Shown: piece after piece, positions 1 through 6,211 of the stretch | How positions within the stretch are numbered: position 1 is the stretch's first letter | How the letters are laid out: each line of letters starts with the position of its first letter | NCBI GenBank assembly: GCA_900313845.1 | Contig: OMTC01000034.1 | Coordinates: 1-21,833 of the forward strand | Source: an uncultured Prevotellaceae bacterium | GTDB taxonomy: Bacteria; Bacteroidota; Bacteroidia; Bacteroidales; Bacteroidaceae | Length of the DNA: 21,833 nt | Reading direction: 5' to 3' | Translations under genes and position numbers: made by a program | Notes under the pieces: generated by a model | What the model saw: only the letters and a program-made list of their open reading frames with translations | Databases searched by the model: none | What the model was told of the DNA's origin: nothing

Positions 1-456
1 AGCTGTAGGAGTGGCATCGCTCGTACCATCCATCTTGTAGATGCCATAGTAGTTCGAACTGGCACCACTGTATATCATCAATCCATAAATCTCTGCAGGA
101 AGCTTATACTCCTTGGCAGCAAGCTTGAAAGACGGATCCACATTCTGCCTCTCCCCGAAAGTGAGAGGAGCAGTTTCTCTGCTGCTGGAATGCCACCTAT
201 ATTTCTCGATTCCCTGCTTGTTCGGTTGAGGAGTGATGATTCCGCTGATAGAACCGAATCTGCCTCTATCCAGTCCTTCTCCCACAGGAAGGGAACGAGG
301 AGGATTCATTCTACCTATAACATTTTTGTGCTGCTGCATCACTTGTTGCTCCACGCGCCAAGCACCATTCCTCATTTTCTGTTGCGCTTGAATAGGCATA
401 CCCGTCAGCATCCCCATAGCCAACAACAAAAAGCTCATGAAAAACTTACGTCTCAT
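1..456 (-). CDS. Secreted protein of unknown function, 3' end missing (runs off left edge)
   Basis: The frame is open for exactly 152 codons from an ATG at 456-454 to the window edge, so only the N-terminal part is visible. The first residues, MRRKFFMSFLLLAMGMLTG, followed by MPIQAQQ, form a clear Sec signal peptide with a likely cut after AQA/Q near residue 25. The mature part has no lipobox Cys. It contains a basic, Gln-rich stretch (residues 26-45) and then a segment rich in Gly, Ser and Tyr, including IYGLMIYSG and YYGIYKMDG. I do not recognise a family. The product is probably periplasmic or outer-membrane associated. A TAAATTTG -7 box lies 57 bp upstream of the start. The gene is separated from the next minus-strand gene by a 315-bp gap. 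A plus-strand frame at 190-471 covers the same bases and is a shadow of this gene. Confidence 0.72.
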   Translation of the reverse strand, partial: MRRKFFMSFLLLAMGMLTGMPIQAQQKMRNGAWRVEQQVMQQHKNVIGRMNPPRSLPVGEGLDRGRFGSISGIITPQPNKQGIEKYRWHSSSRETAPLTFGERQNVDPSFKLAAKEYKLPAEIYGLMIYSGASSNYYGIYKMDGTSDATPTA

Positions 457-512
457 AAAAAGTGTGATTAGTCTTATTATGTTAGTTATTTAGTTATTAT
501 TCGTTTTCGTTG

Positions 513-520
513 CAAATTTA
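513..520 (-). promoter_or_regulatory. Bacteroidetes -7 promoter box for the left-edge gene
   Basis: Read on the minus strand the sequence is TAAATTTG, a full match to TAnnTTTG, followed by CAACG. It lies 57 bp upstream of the ATG at 456. I see no TTTG at the ideal 19-21 bp upstream, so the -33 half is weak. Confidence 0.5.
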
Positions 521-706
521 ATCAAAAAAATCCTTCTTTCGTACACTTTGACTCTTTTTTTATACCTTCAACACTTAACGCTCCACAGCGCCCTACACCC
601 TTGGGTGTCGAAGGTGTAGAGTTTTTCTGTGTTTTCATAGATGTGTGTACGCCCGCACACGTTCGCGAAGTGGAAAAGATGAGCTATTTGAAAAAAGGAA
701 ACTCCC

Positions 707-741
707 AAAAAAAGAGAGCCTCGGAAACGGTGTACGCTCCC
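707..741 (-). terminator. Possible intrinsic terminator after the lipocalin-like gene
   Basis: On the minus strand GGGAGC (741-736) pairs with GCTCTC (719-714) with one G-U pair, across a 16-base loop, and is followed directly by seven T (713-707). The stem is short, so the call is moderate. It lies about 30 bp past the stop codon. Confidence 0.45.
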
Positions 742-771
742 AAGACTCTTCAGAATTATTATTGATCAAAA

Positions 772-1233
772 TCAGACTTTTTTCATCTTTACGTCATAAG
801 AGAAATAATCCTCAACACTTAAGGTTAGCTCCATCACCTTTGTAGTAAGCTTCTTGATGGTCATTTTGGAATAAGTAATAACGTCTTCGTCAATGACGTC
901 TTCGTCAGGGTTGTCCGACTTCATAGTCAGAACATTGCCCGTCTTCTTCCATTTTCCGGAATCGTTCTTTGTGCGATACGTACCGTTCTCATAGAATGTA
1001 ACGCGATCGCCTACAACCAGGCTTTCATCTTCAACTGTTTCCCATTCTCCTAAATCCATCCCAAAGAATTCCTTGATTTTCACTTCGAGATTGTTCTCAG
1101 TAATCTCCCAGGTTCCGACGATGGTTGCTTCTGTAGTGTTTTCATCTTCGTCATCATCGTCTCCGCATGACACGAAGGCAAGGCTGAATACAGCCAACAT
1201 GGCAAAAGCCATAAAACTCATGTACTTTTTCAT
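772..1233 (-). CDS. Lipocalin-like lipoprotein, probably surface exposed
   Basis: This 153-residue protein starts with a lipoprotein signal peptide, MKKYMSFMAFAMLAVFSLAF, ending at the lipobox FVSC with Cys23. The residues after Cys are GDDDDEDEN; such an acid-rich start matches the lipoprotein export signal known in Bacteroidetes and suggests display on the cell surface. The mature domain has the features of small lipocalin-like proteins of this phylum: GTWEI at 40-44, TFYENGTYRT at 79-88 and GKWKKTGNVLTM at 93-104, with the rest predicted as alternating beta strands. The ligand is unknown. It lies 85 bp downstream of the large lipoprotein gene on the same strand, so the two may be co-transcribed. 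No TAnnTTTG box is visible in the gap, which instead holds a tandem AT-rich repeat. Confidence 0.82.
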   Translation of the reverse strand: MKKYMSFMAFAMLAVFSLAFVSCGDDDDEDENTTEATIVGTWEITENNLEVKIKEFFGMDLGEWETVEDESLVVGDRVTFYENGTYRTKNDSGKWKKTGNVLTMKSDNPDEDVIDEDVITYSKMTIKKLTTKVMELTLSVEDYFSYDVKMKKV

Positions 1234-1234
1234 T

Positions 1235-1284
1235 GTTGTTTTTTTAATTGTTAATAATGTGGTTTTTTTAAAATTGTTAATAAT
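1235..1284 (+). repeat. Two-copy AT-rich tandem repeat upstream of the lipocalin-like gene
   Basis: The unit GTTGTTTTTTTAATTGTTAATAAT (1235-1258) recurs with small changes and a 2-base insertion at 1259-1284 (core ATTGTTAATAAT). It occupies most of the 5' untranslated region of the minus-strand gene that starts at 1233. Confidence 0.6.
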
Positions 1285-1318
1285 AATTGTTCTTTACTTG
1301 CGTACAAAATCACTATTG

Positions 1319-3496
1319 CTACCAATGCCAATACTCCGGTCTTAAAGAGATATCTATCTTGACTTTGTCATCAGGTGAAGGGGCAAATTCGTAAGTATAA
1401 GAGTCATTTGCCTTATAGTCGAAACTGATGAATTTGACACCGTCATTGATGGTGGCATCTACCTCGAAACCTTCGGTGGCAGACTCTTTGACAGGAATGT
1501 TGGTCAATTCTGCGCTGGCTGGCCAGCTACCTTTCCGCTGGTATTTGACATTCATTATCTTGACGTTCTTGCTCGTCCAGTTCTTCCAGTCGATCATGTC
1601 AAAAGATAATGTGCCTTCATCGCCATTAGAACTATTTTTTCCTGTACATTCCACATGCAGATTGTTCCCTGTTTCTGTACTTGTGATAGTGGCATTTTCT
1701 TTATCAGTGAAGCCGAAAGACGACGTAAAATGCGAGGTGAATTCCTTGTCTTCATCCCAATAGCGGAATGTTCCGTTTATGTAGAAATCTACTTCCTTGA
1801 CAGGCATTCGCTTGTCGTCTTCTTTTATCTTGGCATACCCCTCAAAGATTGGTATGTCCACATCAATAATGGTCATATAGACCGTGATGTTGTAGTTGTC
1901 CTCACCGTTCAGTGTAGCCTTGGCGGCAGAGGTGACTTTTTGACCCTTGATAGCTGCCACCAACAAGTTGCGCTTCTCATCGTCGAAGTCGAAGTACTTC
2001 ACGATGGGCTGTTCATCAGGCTTGGCTCCTTCGCGTCTAAACTCAGCGCGGAACTCCGTCAGGCCATCCAGCACACTCTTCTTCGTATGGTGCAGGGTGA
2101 GGGTGACGTCGTTCTCGTTGAAGTCAAAGAAATCGTTATCGTCAATCTGGACCTGTGGCATGATGGGACTGGAGTCGATGGGGATGCTCAGTTCGGACAT
2201 GTTCCAATCGAAAAGCCTCTTCCATGCAAAGGTGCAACTGGCACGTCCTTGTAACGTGACGTACTCGTTGAGCATAAGGTCCTCAAACTTCATGAAATTC
2301 CACTTCTTCAGCGATGACCATGCAAAGAGCGGATTTGTCGGCAGTGTCATGGATGTCATCAGGTCGGAGAATGTACCGGTGAGTGCTGCAACATCCAACT
2401 TTCCACTCATCGTGAACTTCTTGCAAAAGTCTATTTCTCCACCCAACGCGAAGCCCTTGCCATAGAGTCCCAGGCTGGCACCGACGGAGAGTCCGTATGA
2501 GAATCCGCCCTCGAACTTAGGACCGAAGGTATATTGCAATGCATCGGGAGCCTCGGGGTCGGGTGTGATATTGCCGTCGAGTCCATGTCCTTTCTGATAG
2601 TTGAAGTGGGCATGGGCTACACGGTTGTAACTGACTGAGGCTTCGAGAGTCACCTTGCCGTCTATTTTGAAGATACCCTGGATTTCAACAAACGGTGTGA
2701 TGACGATAGGTCCTACGGGAATGGCAGCAAAATAGACGGTGACGAGAGGAATTTTCTGGTCAAGCAGCTTAGCCTCGTCGAGGGTAAGGGCTATGTCAGC
2801 CCCAACGGTGATGTCGGCATCAACCTTTAAGTCGGCAAAATCAATTTCATAATTGGCACTCTGCATGACGTAGCGCATGGCCAGGTCGATGGTCATTTTC
2901 GGTGTCAACTCCAATTTGCTGCTGCCTAATTTCCAGCCCTTCTCGGGCAGAATAATCTTCATGGTATTGATACCGCTGGAGCGGGTGCTGGGAGCCCTTT
3001 TGAAATTCACCTCGTTGCCTTCTGCATCGTAGATGTGCTCCACGTAGTTGTTGATGGGGATGTAGGACTCAGGAATGTCGATTGACTTGAAGGCATCCTT
3101 CAGCTCGGCGTTCTCATAATTGACCACATAGCCTTTGCTGGTCTCGCTGACGCTTATCACCTTTGCAAGCAGACCGTCGTGCAGCTCCTTGGTGGGCGTG
3201 TTGATAATCAGTGTATGACCTACCTCGGGCTTTCCTGCCGATATGGGCAGAGTGAACTTGTGGCTGATGGTATCAACGGCAGTGATTTGCTTGGCGGTAG
3301 CCTCGGGCACAATGGTTGCCGCTGGTGCCAATTCATACTTTACGTTAGAAAATGTTGGGATGTTGGGATCGGGGGTCAATCCTCCGCTGTTTCCTCCGTT
3401 GTCATCATCCCCCTTTGAGCAAGCGGTAATGACACACAGAGCCATGAGGGCTAACGAAAATTTGGCAAGCCACGATGTAATTCTGTTTTTTTCCAT
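1319..3496 (-). CDS. Large lipoprotein of unknown function, probably surface exposed
   Basis: I place the start at the ATG at 3496-3494, giving 725 residues. The open frame extends 12 codons further to a TTG at 3532, but that TTG lies inside a -7 promoter box (3530-3537), so it cannot be the translated start. The N-terminus MEKNRITSWLAKFSLALMAL is a lipoprotein signal peptide ending at VITAC (Cys26). The next residues, SKGDDDNGGNSGG, fit the Bacteroidetes lipoprotein export signal. The mature chain is long and rich in beta-strand patterns. A central segment has alternating hydrophobic residues and repeated Gly (about 330-365), and the C-terminal third has several KEVDFYINGTF-like strands. There is no recognisable catalytic motif, and I cannot name a family. 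The lipocalin-like gene follows 85 bp downstream on the same strand. Confidence 0.8.
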   Translation of the reverse strand: MEKNRITSWLAKFSLALMALCVITACSKGDDDNGGNSGGLTPDPNIPTFSNVKYELAPAATIVPEATAKQITAVDTISHKFTLPISAGKPEVGHTLIINTPTKELHDGLLAKVISVSETSKGYVVNYENAELKDAFKSIDIPESYIPINNYVEHIYDAEGNEVNFKRAPSTRSSGINTMKIILPEKGWKLGSSKLELTPKMTIDLAMRYVMQSANYEIDFADLKVDADITVGADIALTLDEAKLLDQKIPLVTVYFAAIPVGPIVITPFVEIQGIFKIDGKVTLEASVSYNRVAHAHFNYQKGHGLDGNITPDPEAPDALQYTFGPKFEGGFSYGLSVGASLGLYGKGFALGGEIDFCKKFTMSGKLDVAALTGTFSDLMTSMTLPTNPLFAWSSLKKWNFMKFEDLMLNEYVTLQGRASCTFAWKRLFDWNMSELSIPIDSSPIMPQVQIDDNDFFDFNENDVTLTLHHTKKSVLDGLTEFRAEFRREGAKPDEQPIVKYFDFDDEKRNLLVAAIKGQKVTSAAKATLNGEDNYNITVYMTIIDVDIPIFEGYAKIKEDDKRMPVKEVDFYINGTFRYWDEDKEFTSHFTSSFGFTDKENATITSTETGNNLHVECTGKNSSNGDEGTLSFDMIDWKNWTSKNVKIMNVKYQRKGSWPASAELTNIPVKESATEGFEVDATINDGVKFISFDYKANDSYTYEFAPSPDDKVKIDISLRPEYWHW

Positions 3497-3529
3497 AATC
3501 TTTGAAAAAATTTGAAATAAATTTGCGGG

Positions 3530-3537
3530 CAAAGATA
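3530..3537 (-). promoter_or_regulatory. -7 promoter box for the large lipoprotein gene
   Basis: On the minus strand this reads TATCTTTG, a full TAnnTTTG match, 33 bp upstream of the ATG at 3496. The nearest upstream TTTG copies are at spacings of 14 and 26 bp, neither ideal. The box decides the start of the downstream gene, because a longer frame would begin within it. Confidence 0.55.
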
Positions 3538-3571
3538 TGGAAAAAGTCAGGCAAAAAGACTATCAAAACAA

Positions 3572-3612
3572 AGGGAACGACTATCAAATCAAAGAAATGA
3601 TAGTCGTTCCCT
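3572..3612 (-). terminator. Perfect 15-bp hairpin between the AraC-type gene and the large lipoprotein gene
   Basis: AGGGAACGACTATCA (3572-3586) and TGATAGTCGTTCCCT (3598-3612) are exact inverted complements around an 11-base loop. The hairpin starts 24 bp past the stop of the upstream minus-strand gene and is followed on that strand by a T-rich stretch (TTTGTTTTGATAGTCTTTTT). It therefore fits an intrinsic terminator. T-rich bases also follow it on the plus strand. An extra partial copy of the arm (GACTATCAAAACAAAG, from 3559) lies beside it as a direct repeat. Confidence 0.7.
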
Positions 3613-3636
3613 GCTATTTTTCCGCATTTTCCTATG

Positions 3637-5286
3637 CTAAAGGGAAGCAACCCACTCGCGTGGAGTCATGCCGGTTACGGTCTTGAAGTTGCGGAAAAAC
3701 GATGCCTCGGTACTGAAGCCCGACGCAGAAGTGATTGCCACTATCTTCATGTCTGGCTGTTGGCGCAGCAGTTCTATAGCATGACGTACACGGAATTCGT
3801 TGACAAACTGCGAGAACGTCTGACCACAGACGCTGTTGATGCATTCGCTGACGTAACTGCTATTGGTGTGGAGACACACGGCCACATCCTGAAGTTTCAG
3901 GTCGGTGCGCAGGTAGAGATGTTCCTCCTCCATAAGCGTGCGGATACGTTCCATGAGTTCGATAGTCTTGCCATCAATCGGGTCCTCAGCAGTAACATCA
4001 TCTACTACAGTCACATCGTCTGCTGTCGTTTGCTTTCGGCGTCGGAGATATACTATTAAGCAGGCTGAGAAGACCGCCACCGCCATAGCCATACCCACCA
4101 AAAGCCAAAGGGACATCCCTGAGGTTGTTGCTGTTGGCATGGGTGTGGCAAAATGATACAGCCAGACAGAGGCTAATGGCTTATAGTTGTTGCTTGCAAT
4201 ACCACCTACCAGAATAAGGTCGCCGTCAGGTGTCAACACTGGAATGGTAATCGTGGCTTCCTCCTGCGAATCCGTATGATAAAGGGTAAGGGCGGCAGGC
4301 TTTTGACGGCAGTCTATTGCCAGTATGTACTGGTGGTGGCACAGACTGTCGACACCGATAACATAGCCGCGTTGACGTGCCTTGTCGAAAGCGACAGGAC
4401 CTTTATAGAAAATAGGGCCGAACCGACTCCTCATAGGTACAGGACAGACAGTGGACAACAACGAGAAAGTCGTATCACTCATCACGACGAAGCCTAATTG
4501 GCCGCTGGCATCAGTAGCTGTCAGAAGATAAGTGTAATCGGCCATAGAACAGGCCTCGCTACTGAAAGGCTGGTCAGTGTACACCAGACGCCAGTGCTCC
4601 AATAGAGGCGCACGAAAAGCTTCGCCCTTGAGGCGATCTACCCAGACGGTGTCAGGATGGCGGTCGTAGTTGTCGTTGCCACCGAGAATGACAGCATCGT
4701 CAGCAGAAATAGGGAGAATGTAGGGGTTGGATCGGTATTGCCTGAGGGAGGCGACGTGTTCCACCTGTGGCTTACCATCATAGCAACCTATCGCATCGGG
4801 GGCATAGTGGTTGCCGCTGATAATGACACGTCCGTCGGCTAATTGCATGGCATTGGCCAACACACGCCTGCAGTCAAGACATCCGAATCCTTCAAAGGTG
4901 TGCGTCTGAGGATGATATTGTTCAAGAGTGTAGGTCTGCCCCACCCCCAACTCATCTTGATGACCGCCACCGATGAGCACCTCGCCGGACTGCAGGACCA
5001 CAGCGAAGCCATTGTCGTGGGGATATGCCATATCCACGACGTGCCAGTTGGTACCGTCAAAGTATTCAGCCGTCTGCGTAAGCACAAAGTTTTTGATATG
5101 GCCACCTGTGACTGTTAGCTCGCCATTGACGTAGAAAATTCTATGACCACTACGCGCCATGGTCATGTCCGGCAGACGCTCGGGCACGATGGATACAACG
5201 GGACACTCATCGACAACGTTCCCTCTGGCACAGAGCGGCAACAGAGCGAACATCGAACAAAACAACAATAGCAGTCTGTAAGCCAT
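3637..5286 (-). CDS. Membrane-anchored AraC-type regulator with Kelch-like periplasmic sensor
   Basis: The protein has 549 residues from the ATG at 5286-5284. A second in-frame ATG at 5304 would leave only about 8 bases of leader after the promoter at 5318-5348, so I prefer the inner one, which also opens a cleaner signal peptide (MAYRLLLLFCSMFALLPLC). Residues about 25-385 are a periplasmic region with repeated Kelch-type strands, for example GEVLIGGGHQ, GRVIISGNHY, DDAVILGGNDN and GDLILVGGIA, suggesting a beta-propeller. Residues about 392-414 are a single membrane helix followed by RRRK, a cytoplasmic stop. Residues about 445-549 form an AraC-family double HTH with the signature GFSTEASFFRNFK then TGMTPREW. 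There is no kinase or receiver domain, so signal would pass directly across the membrane. The ligand is unknown. The gene diverges from the small peptide gene across a repeat array. Confidence 0.87.
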   Translation of the reverse strand: MAYRLLLLFCSMFALLPLCARGNVVDECPVVSIVPERLPDMTMARSGHRIFYVNGELTVTGGHIKNFVLTQTAEYFDGTNWHVVDMAYPHDNGFAVVLQSGEVLIGGGHQDELGVGQTYTLEQYHPQTHTFEGFGCLDCRRVLANAMQLADGRVIISGNHYAPDAIGCYDGKPQVEHVASLRQYRSNPYILPISADDAVILGGNDNYDRHPDTVWVDRLKGEAFRAPLLEHWRLVYTDQPFSSEACSMADYTYLLTATDASGQLGFVVMSDTTFSLLSTVCPVPMRSRFGPIFYKGPVAFDKARQRGYVIGVDSLCHHQYILAIDCRQKPAALTLYHTDSQEEATITIPVLTPDGDLILVGGIASNNYKPLASVWLYHFATPMPTATTSGMSLWLLVGMAMAVAVFSACLIVYLRRRKQTTADDVTVVDDVTAEDPIDGKTIELMERIRTLMEEEHLYLRTDLKLQDVAVCLHTNSSYVSECINSVCGQTFSQFVNEFRVRHAIELLRQQPDMKIVAITSASGFSTEASFFRNFKTVTGMTPREWVASL

Positions 5287-5317
5287 CTTTTCAGCAAGCA
5301 ACATTTTTCTTCTTTTG

Positions 5318-5348
5318 CAAAGTTAAATATATAAACTTAATCGTCAAA
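5318..5348 (-). promoter_or_regulatory. Promoter of the AraC-type regulator gene
   Basis: On the minus strand TTTG (5348-5345), 19 bases, then TAACTTTG (5325-5318) matches the Bacteroidetes -33/-7 consensus fully. Transcription should begin near 5312, which favours translation from 5286 over 5304. The promoter abuts the 22-bp repeat array that starts about 20 bp upstream. Confidence 0.75.
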
Positions 5349-5368
5349 AGATTTACTTAACATTTTTG

Positions 5369-5660
5369 CGAACCGTTCTTGACTGAAACGTTTTAGGGGA
5401 TTGAGTGAAACGCTTTTGGGGATTTTCAAAAGCGCATTTGGGGATTGACTGAACCTGTCCTTTGGATTCAACTAGTTGCCGAAGGCTCGGCGTTGCGATA
5501 ACGAGCGCTCGGCGTTGCGATGGCGAACGCTCGCCGTGACAACGATGAGGGCTCGGTGTTTCAGTAAAATCGAAGGACTGGTTCAGCTTAATCGAAGGAC
5601 TGATTCCATGTAATCAAAGGGGAACGTCAGTACATTCGAAGCCTTTCATGTCGTTAAAAT
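5369..5660. repeat. Degenerate tandem array with a 22-bp period
   Basis: The stretch can be cut into 13 consecutive units that start at 5369, 5391, 5413, 5435, 5457, 5480, 5502, 5524, 5546, 5571, 5593, 5615 and 5637. Ten are exactly 22 bp and the others 23, 25 and 24. Neighbouring units resemble each other most. The early units share GGGGATTGA and TGAAACG. The middle units share GCTCGGCGTTGCGAT. The later units share CGAAGGACTGRTTC. A loose consensus begins CGAAGG and ends near AAT. A period of 22 is not a multiple of 3, so this is not a coding repeat. There are no identical repeats separated by unique spacers, so it is not CRISPR. It fills the space between two divergent promoters. Confidence 0.7.
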
Positions 5661-5680
5661 AATGGAAAAACGAAGGGTTC

Positions 5681-5735
5681 GCGACAAATAAAATAGGGGT
5701 TTCGTGGATTTGTCGCAAAATAAGTGGCTTGTCGC
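5681..5735. promoter_or_regulatory. Inverted repeat and extra half-site upstream of the small peptide promoter
   Basis: GCGACAAAT (5681-5689) and ATTTGTCGC (5708-5716) are exact inverted complements 18 bases apart. A third half-site TTGTCGC lies at 5729-5735, in direct orientation with the second and 19 bp from it. The last half-site ends 29 bp before the -33 box at 5765. The placement suits a regulator binding site, but the protein that binds is unknown; the divergent AraC-type regulator is the obvious candidate by position. Confidence 0.5.
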
Positions 5736-5764
5736 AACAAACGAAGTGAAAAGAAGATTCTTTT

Positions 5765-5796
5765 TTTGACAAACGTCTTTTTACTCCATAACTTTG
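5765..5796 (+). promoter_or_regulatory. Promoter of the small exported peptide gene
   Basis: TTTG (5765-5768), 20 bases, then TAACTTTG (5789-5796) is a full Bacteroidetes promoter. Transcription would begin near 5801, leaving an A-rich leader of about 60 bases before the ATG at 5862. Confidence 0.78.
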
Positions 5797-5861
5797 CAGT
5801 GTCAAAACAAACAAAGACAAAAAAATAAACGAATTCAATAACTAAAAAAATAAATATAATT

Positions 5862-6056
5862 ATGAAGAAATTATTTTTTGCACTGTTAGTTCTCTGCATA
5901 GCAGCAATGACCATCGACCTGATGGAAAAGACAGAAAACTGTAGATACGTTGAGAGTGATGACATGGAATACGTTGTCAACCAGAACATCAACGGTGGAG
6001 GTGGCACCAACGGTGGCGAATCCAACGCAGAAATGAATACACTTTCAGAGTCATAA
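5862..6056 (+). CDS. Small exported Gly/Asn-rich peptide, 64 residues
   Basis: The frame begins MKKLFFALLVLCIAAMTIDL, a short basic start and hydrophobic core typical of a signal peptide or N-terminal anchor. The remaining 44 residues contain one Cys (residue 27), an acidic stretch ESDDMEY, and the segment VNQNINGGGGTNGGESN, ending in LSES. It resembles in size and layout the small NVEALA-type exported peptides of Bacteroidales, but I do not see that family's motif, so this is only an analogy. Support for expression comes from a consensus promoter 66 bp upstream, an A-rich leader and a hairpin at 6158-6181, which together make a single-gene unit. A longer minus-strand frame (5654-6064) overlaps it but lacks such support. 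Function unknown. Confidence 0.66.
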   Translation: MKKLFFALLVLCIAAMTIDLMEKTENCRYVESDDMEYVVNQNINGGGGTNGGESNAEMNTLSES

Positions 6057-6157
6057 AAACGCACTCACGTGGTTTTTGTAAACAGCAAAGATTCTAAACA
6101 AGGTACTGCACCTATCACAACATATTTTTGTAGTACAAAAACTTTTTCATCTTCGTT

Positions 6158-6182
6158 GGAGCGGCTTTAGGGTCGCTCCTTT
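6158..6182 (+). terminator. Hairpin after the small peptide gene
   Basis: GGAGCGGC (6158-6165) pairs with GTCGCTCC (6172-6179), with one G-U pair and a TTTAGG loop, and is followed by TTTAT. The U-run is short, so some readthrough into the dipeptidase gene at 6212 is likely. A separate palindrome, TTTTTGTA-G-TACAAAAA, sits just upstream at 6125-6141. Confidence 0.55.
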
Positions 6183-6211
6183 ATCTACTAAGGAACGATA
6201 AAAAACAGATC

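Larger units (their letters stand above)
457..771. other. 315-bp intergenic region between two minus-strand genes
   Basis: I see no credible coding sequence here; a 66-codon plus-strand frame at 645-845 has no signal or start context and runs into the antisense of the next gene. On the minus strand the region holds, in order, a possible terminator for the lipocalin-like gene (707-741), a GC-richer patch with nested inverted repeats, and the -7 box at 513-520. The nested repeats are CTACACC (593-599) with GGTGTAG (613-619), ACACCC-TT-GGGTGT (595-608), and CCTTCAACAC (554-563) with GTGTCGAAGG (605-614, one mismatch). They can form alternative hairpins in the leader-proximal DNA. No function can be assigned. 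Confidence 0.6.

Noticed and set aside
190..471. 93-codon plus-strand frame at the left edge
   Set aside because: It is opposite the signal peptide and mature part of the minus-strand secreted protein, and reads as His/Ser/Arg-rich filler.
3497..3532. TTG start giving 12 more residues on the large lipoprotein
   Set aside because: The TTG lies within the -7 box TATCTTTG, and the extra residues would precede an already complete lipoprotein signal peptide.
5369..5660. Possible CRISPR array
   Set aside because: Units are contiguous and divergent, with no identical repeats separated by unique spacers, and there are no cas genes.
5654..6064. 136-codon minus-strand frame overlapping the small peptide gene
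   Set aside because: It runs through the promoter, leader and part of the repeat region, and its composition follows the AT-rich leader read backwards. The plus-strand peptide has promoter and terminator support.
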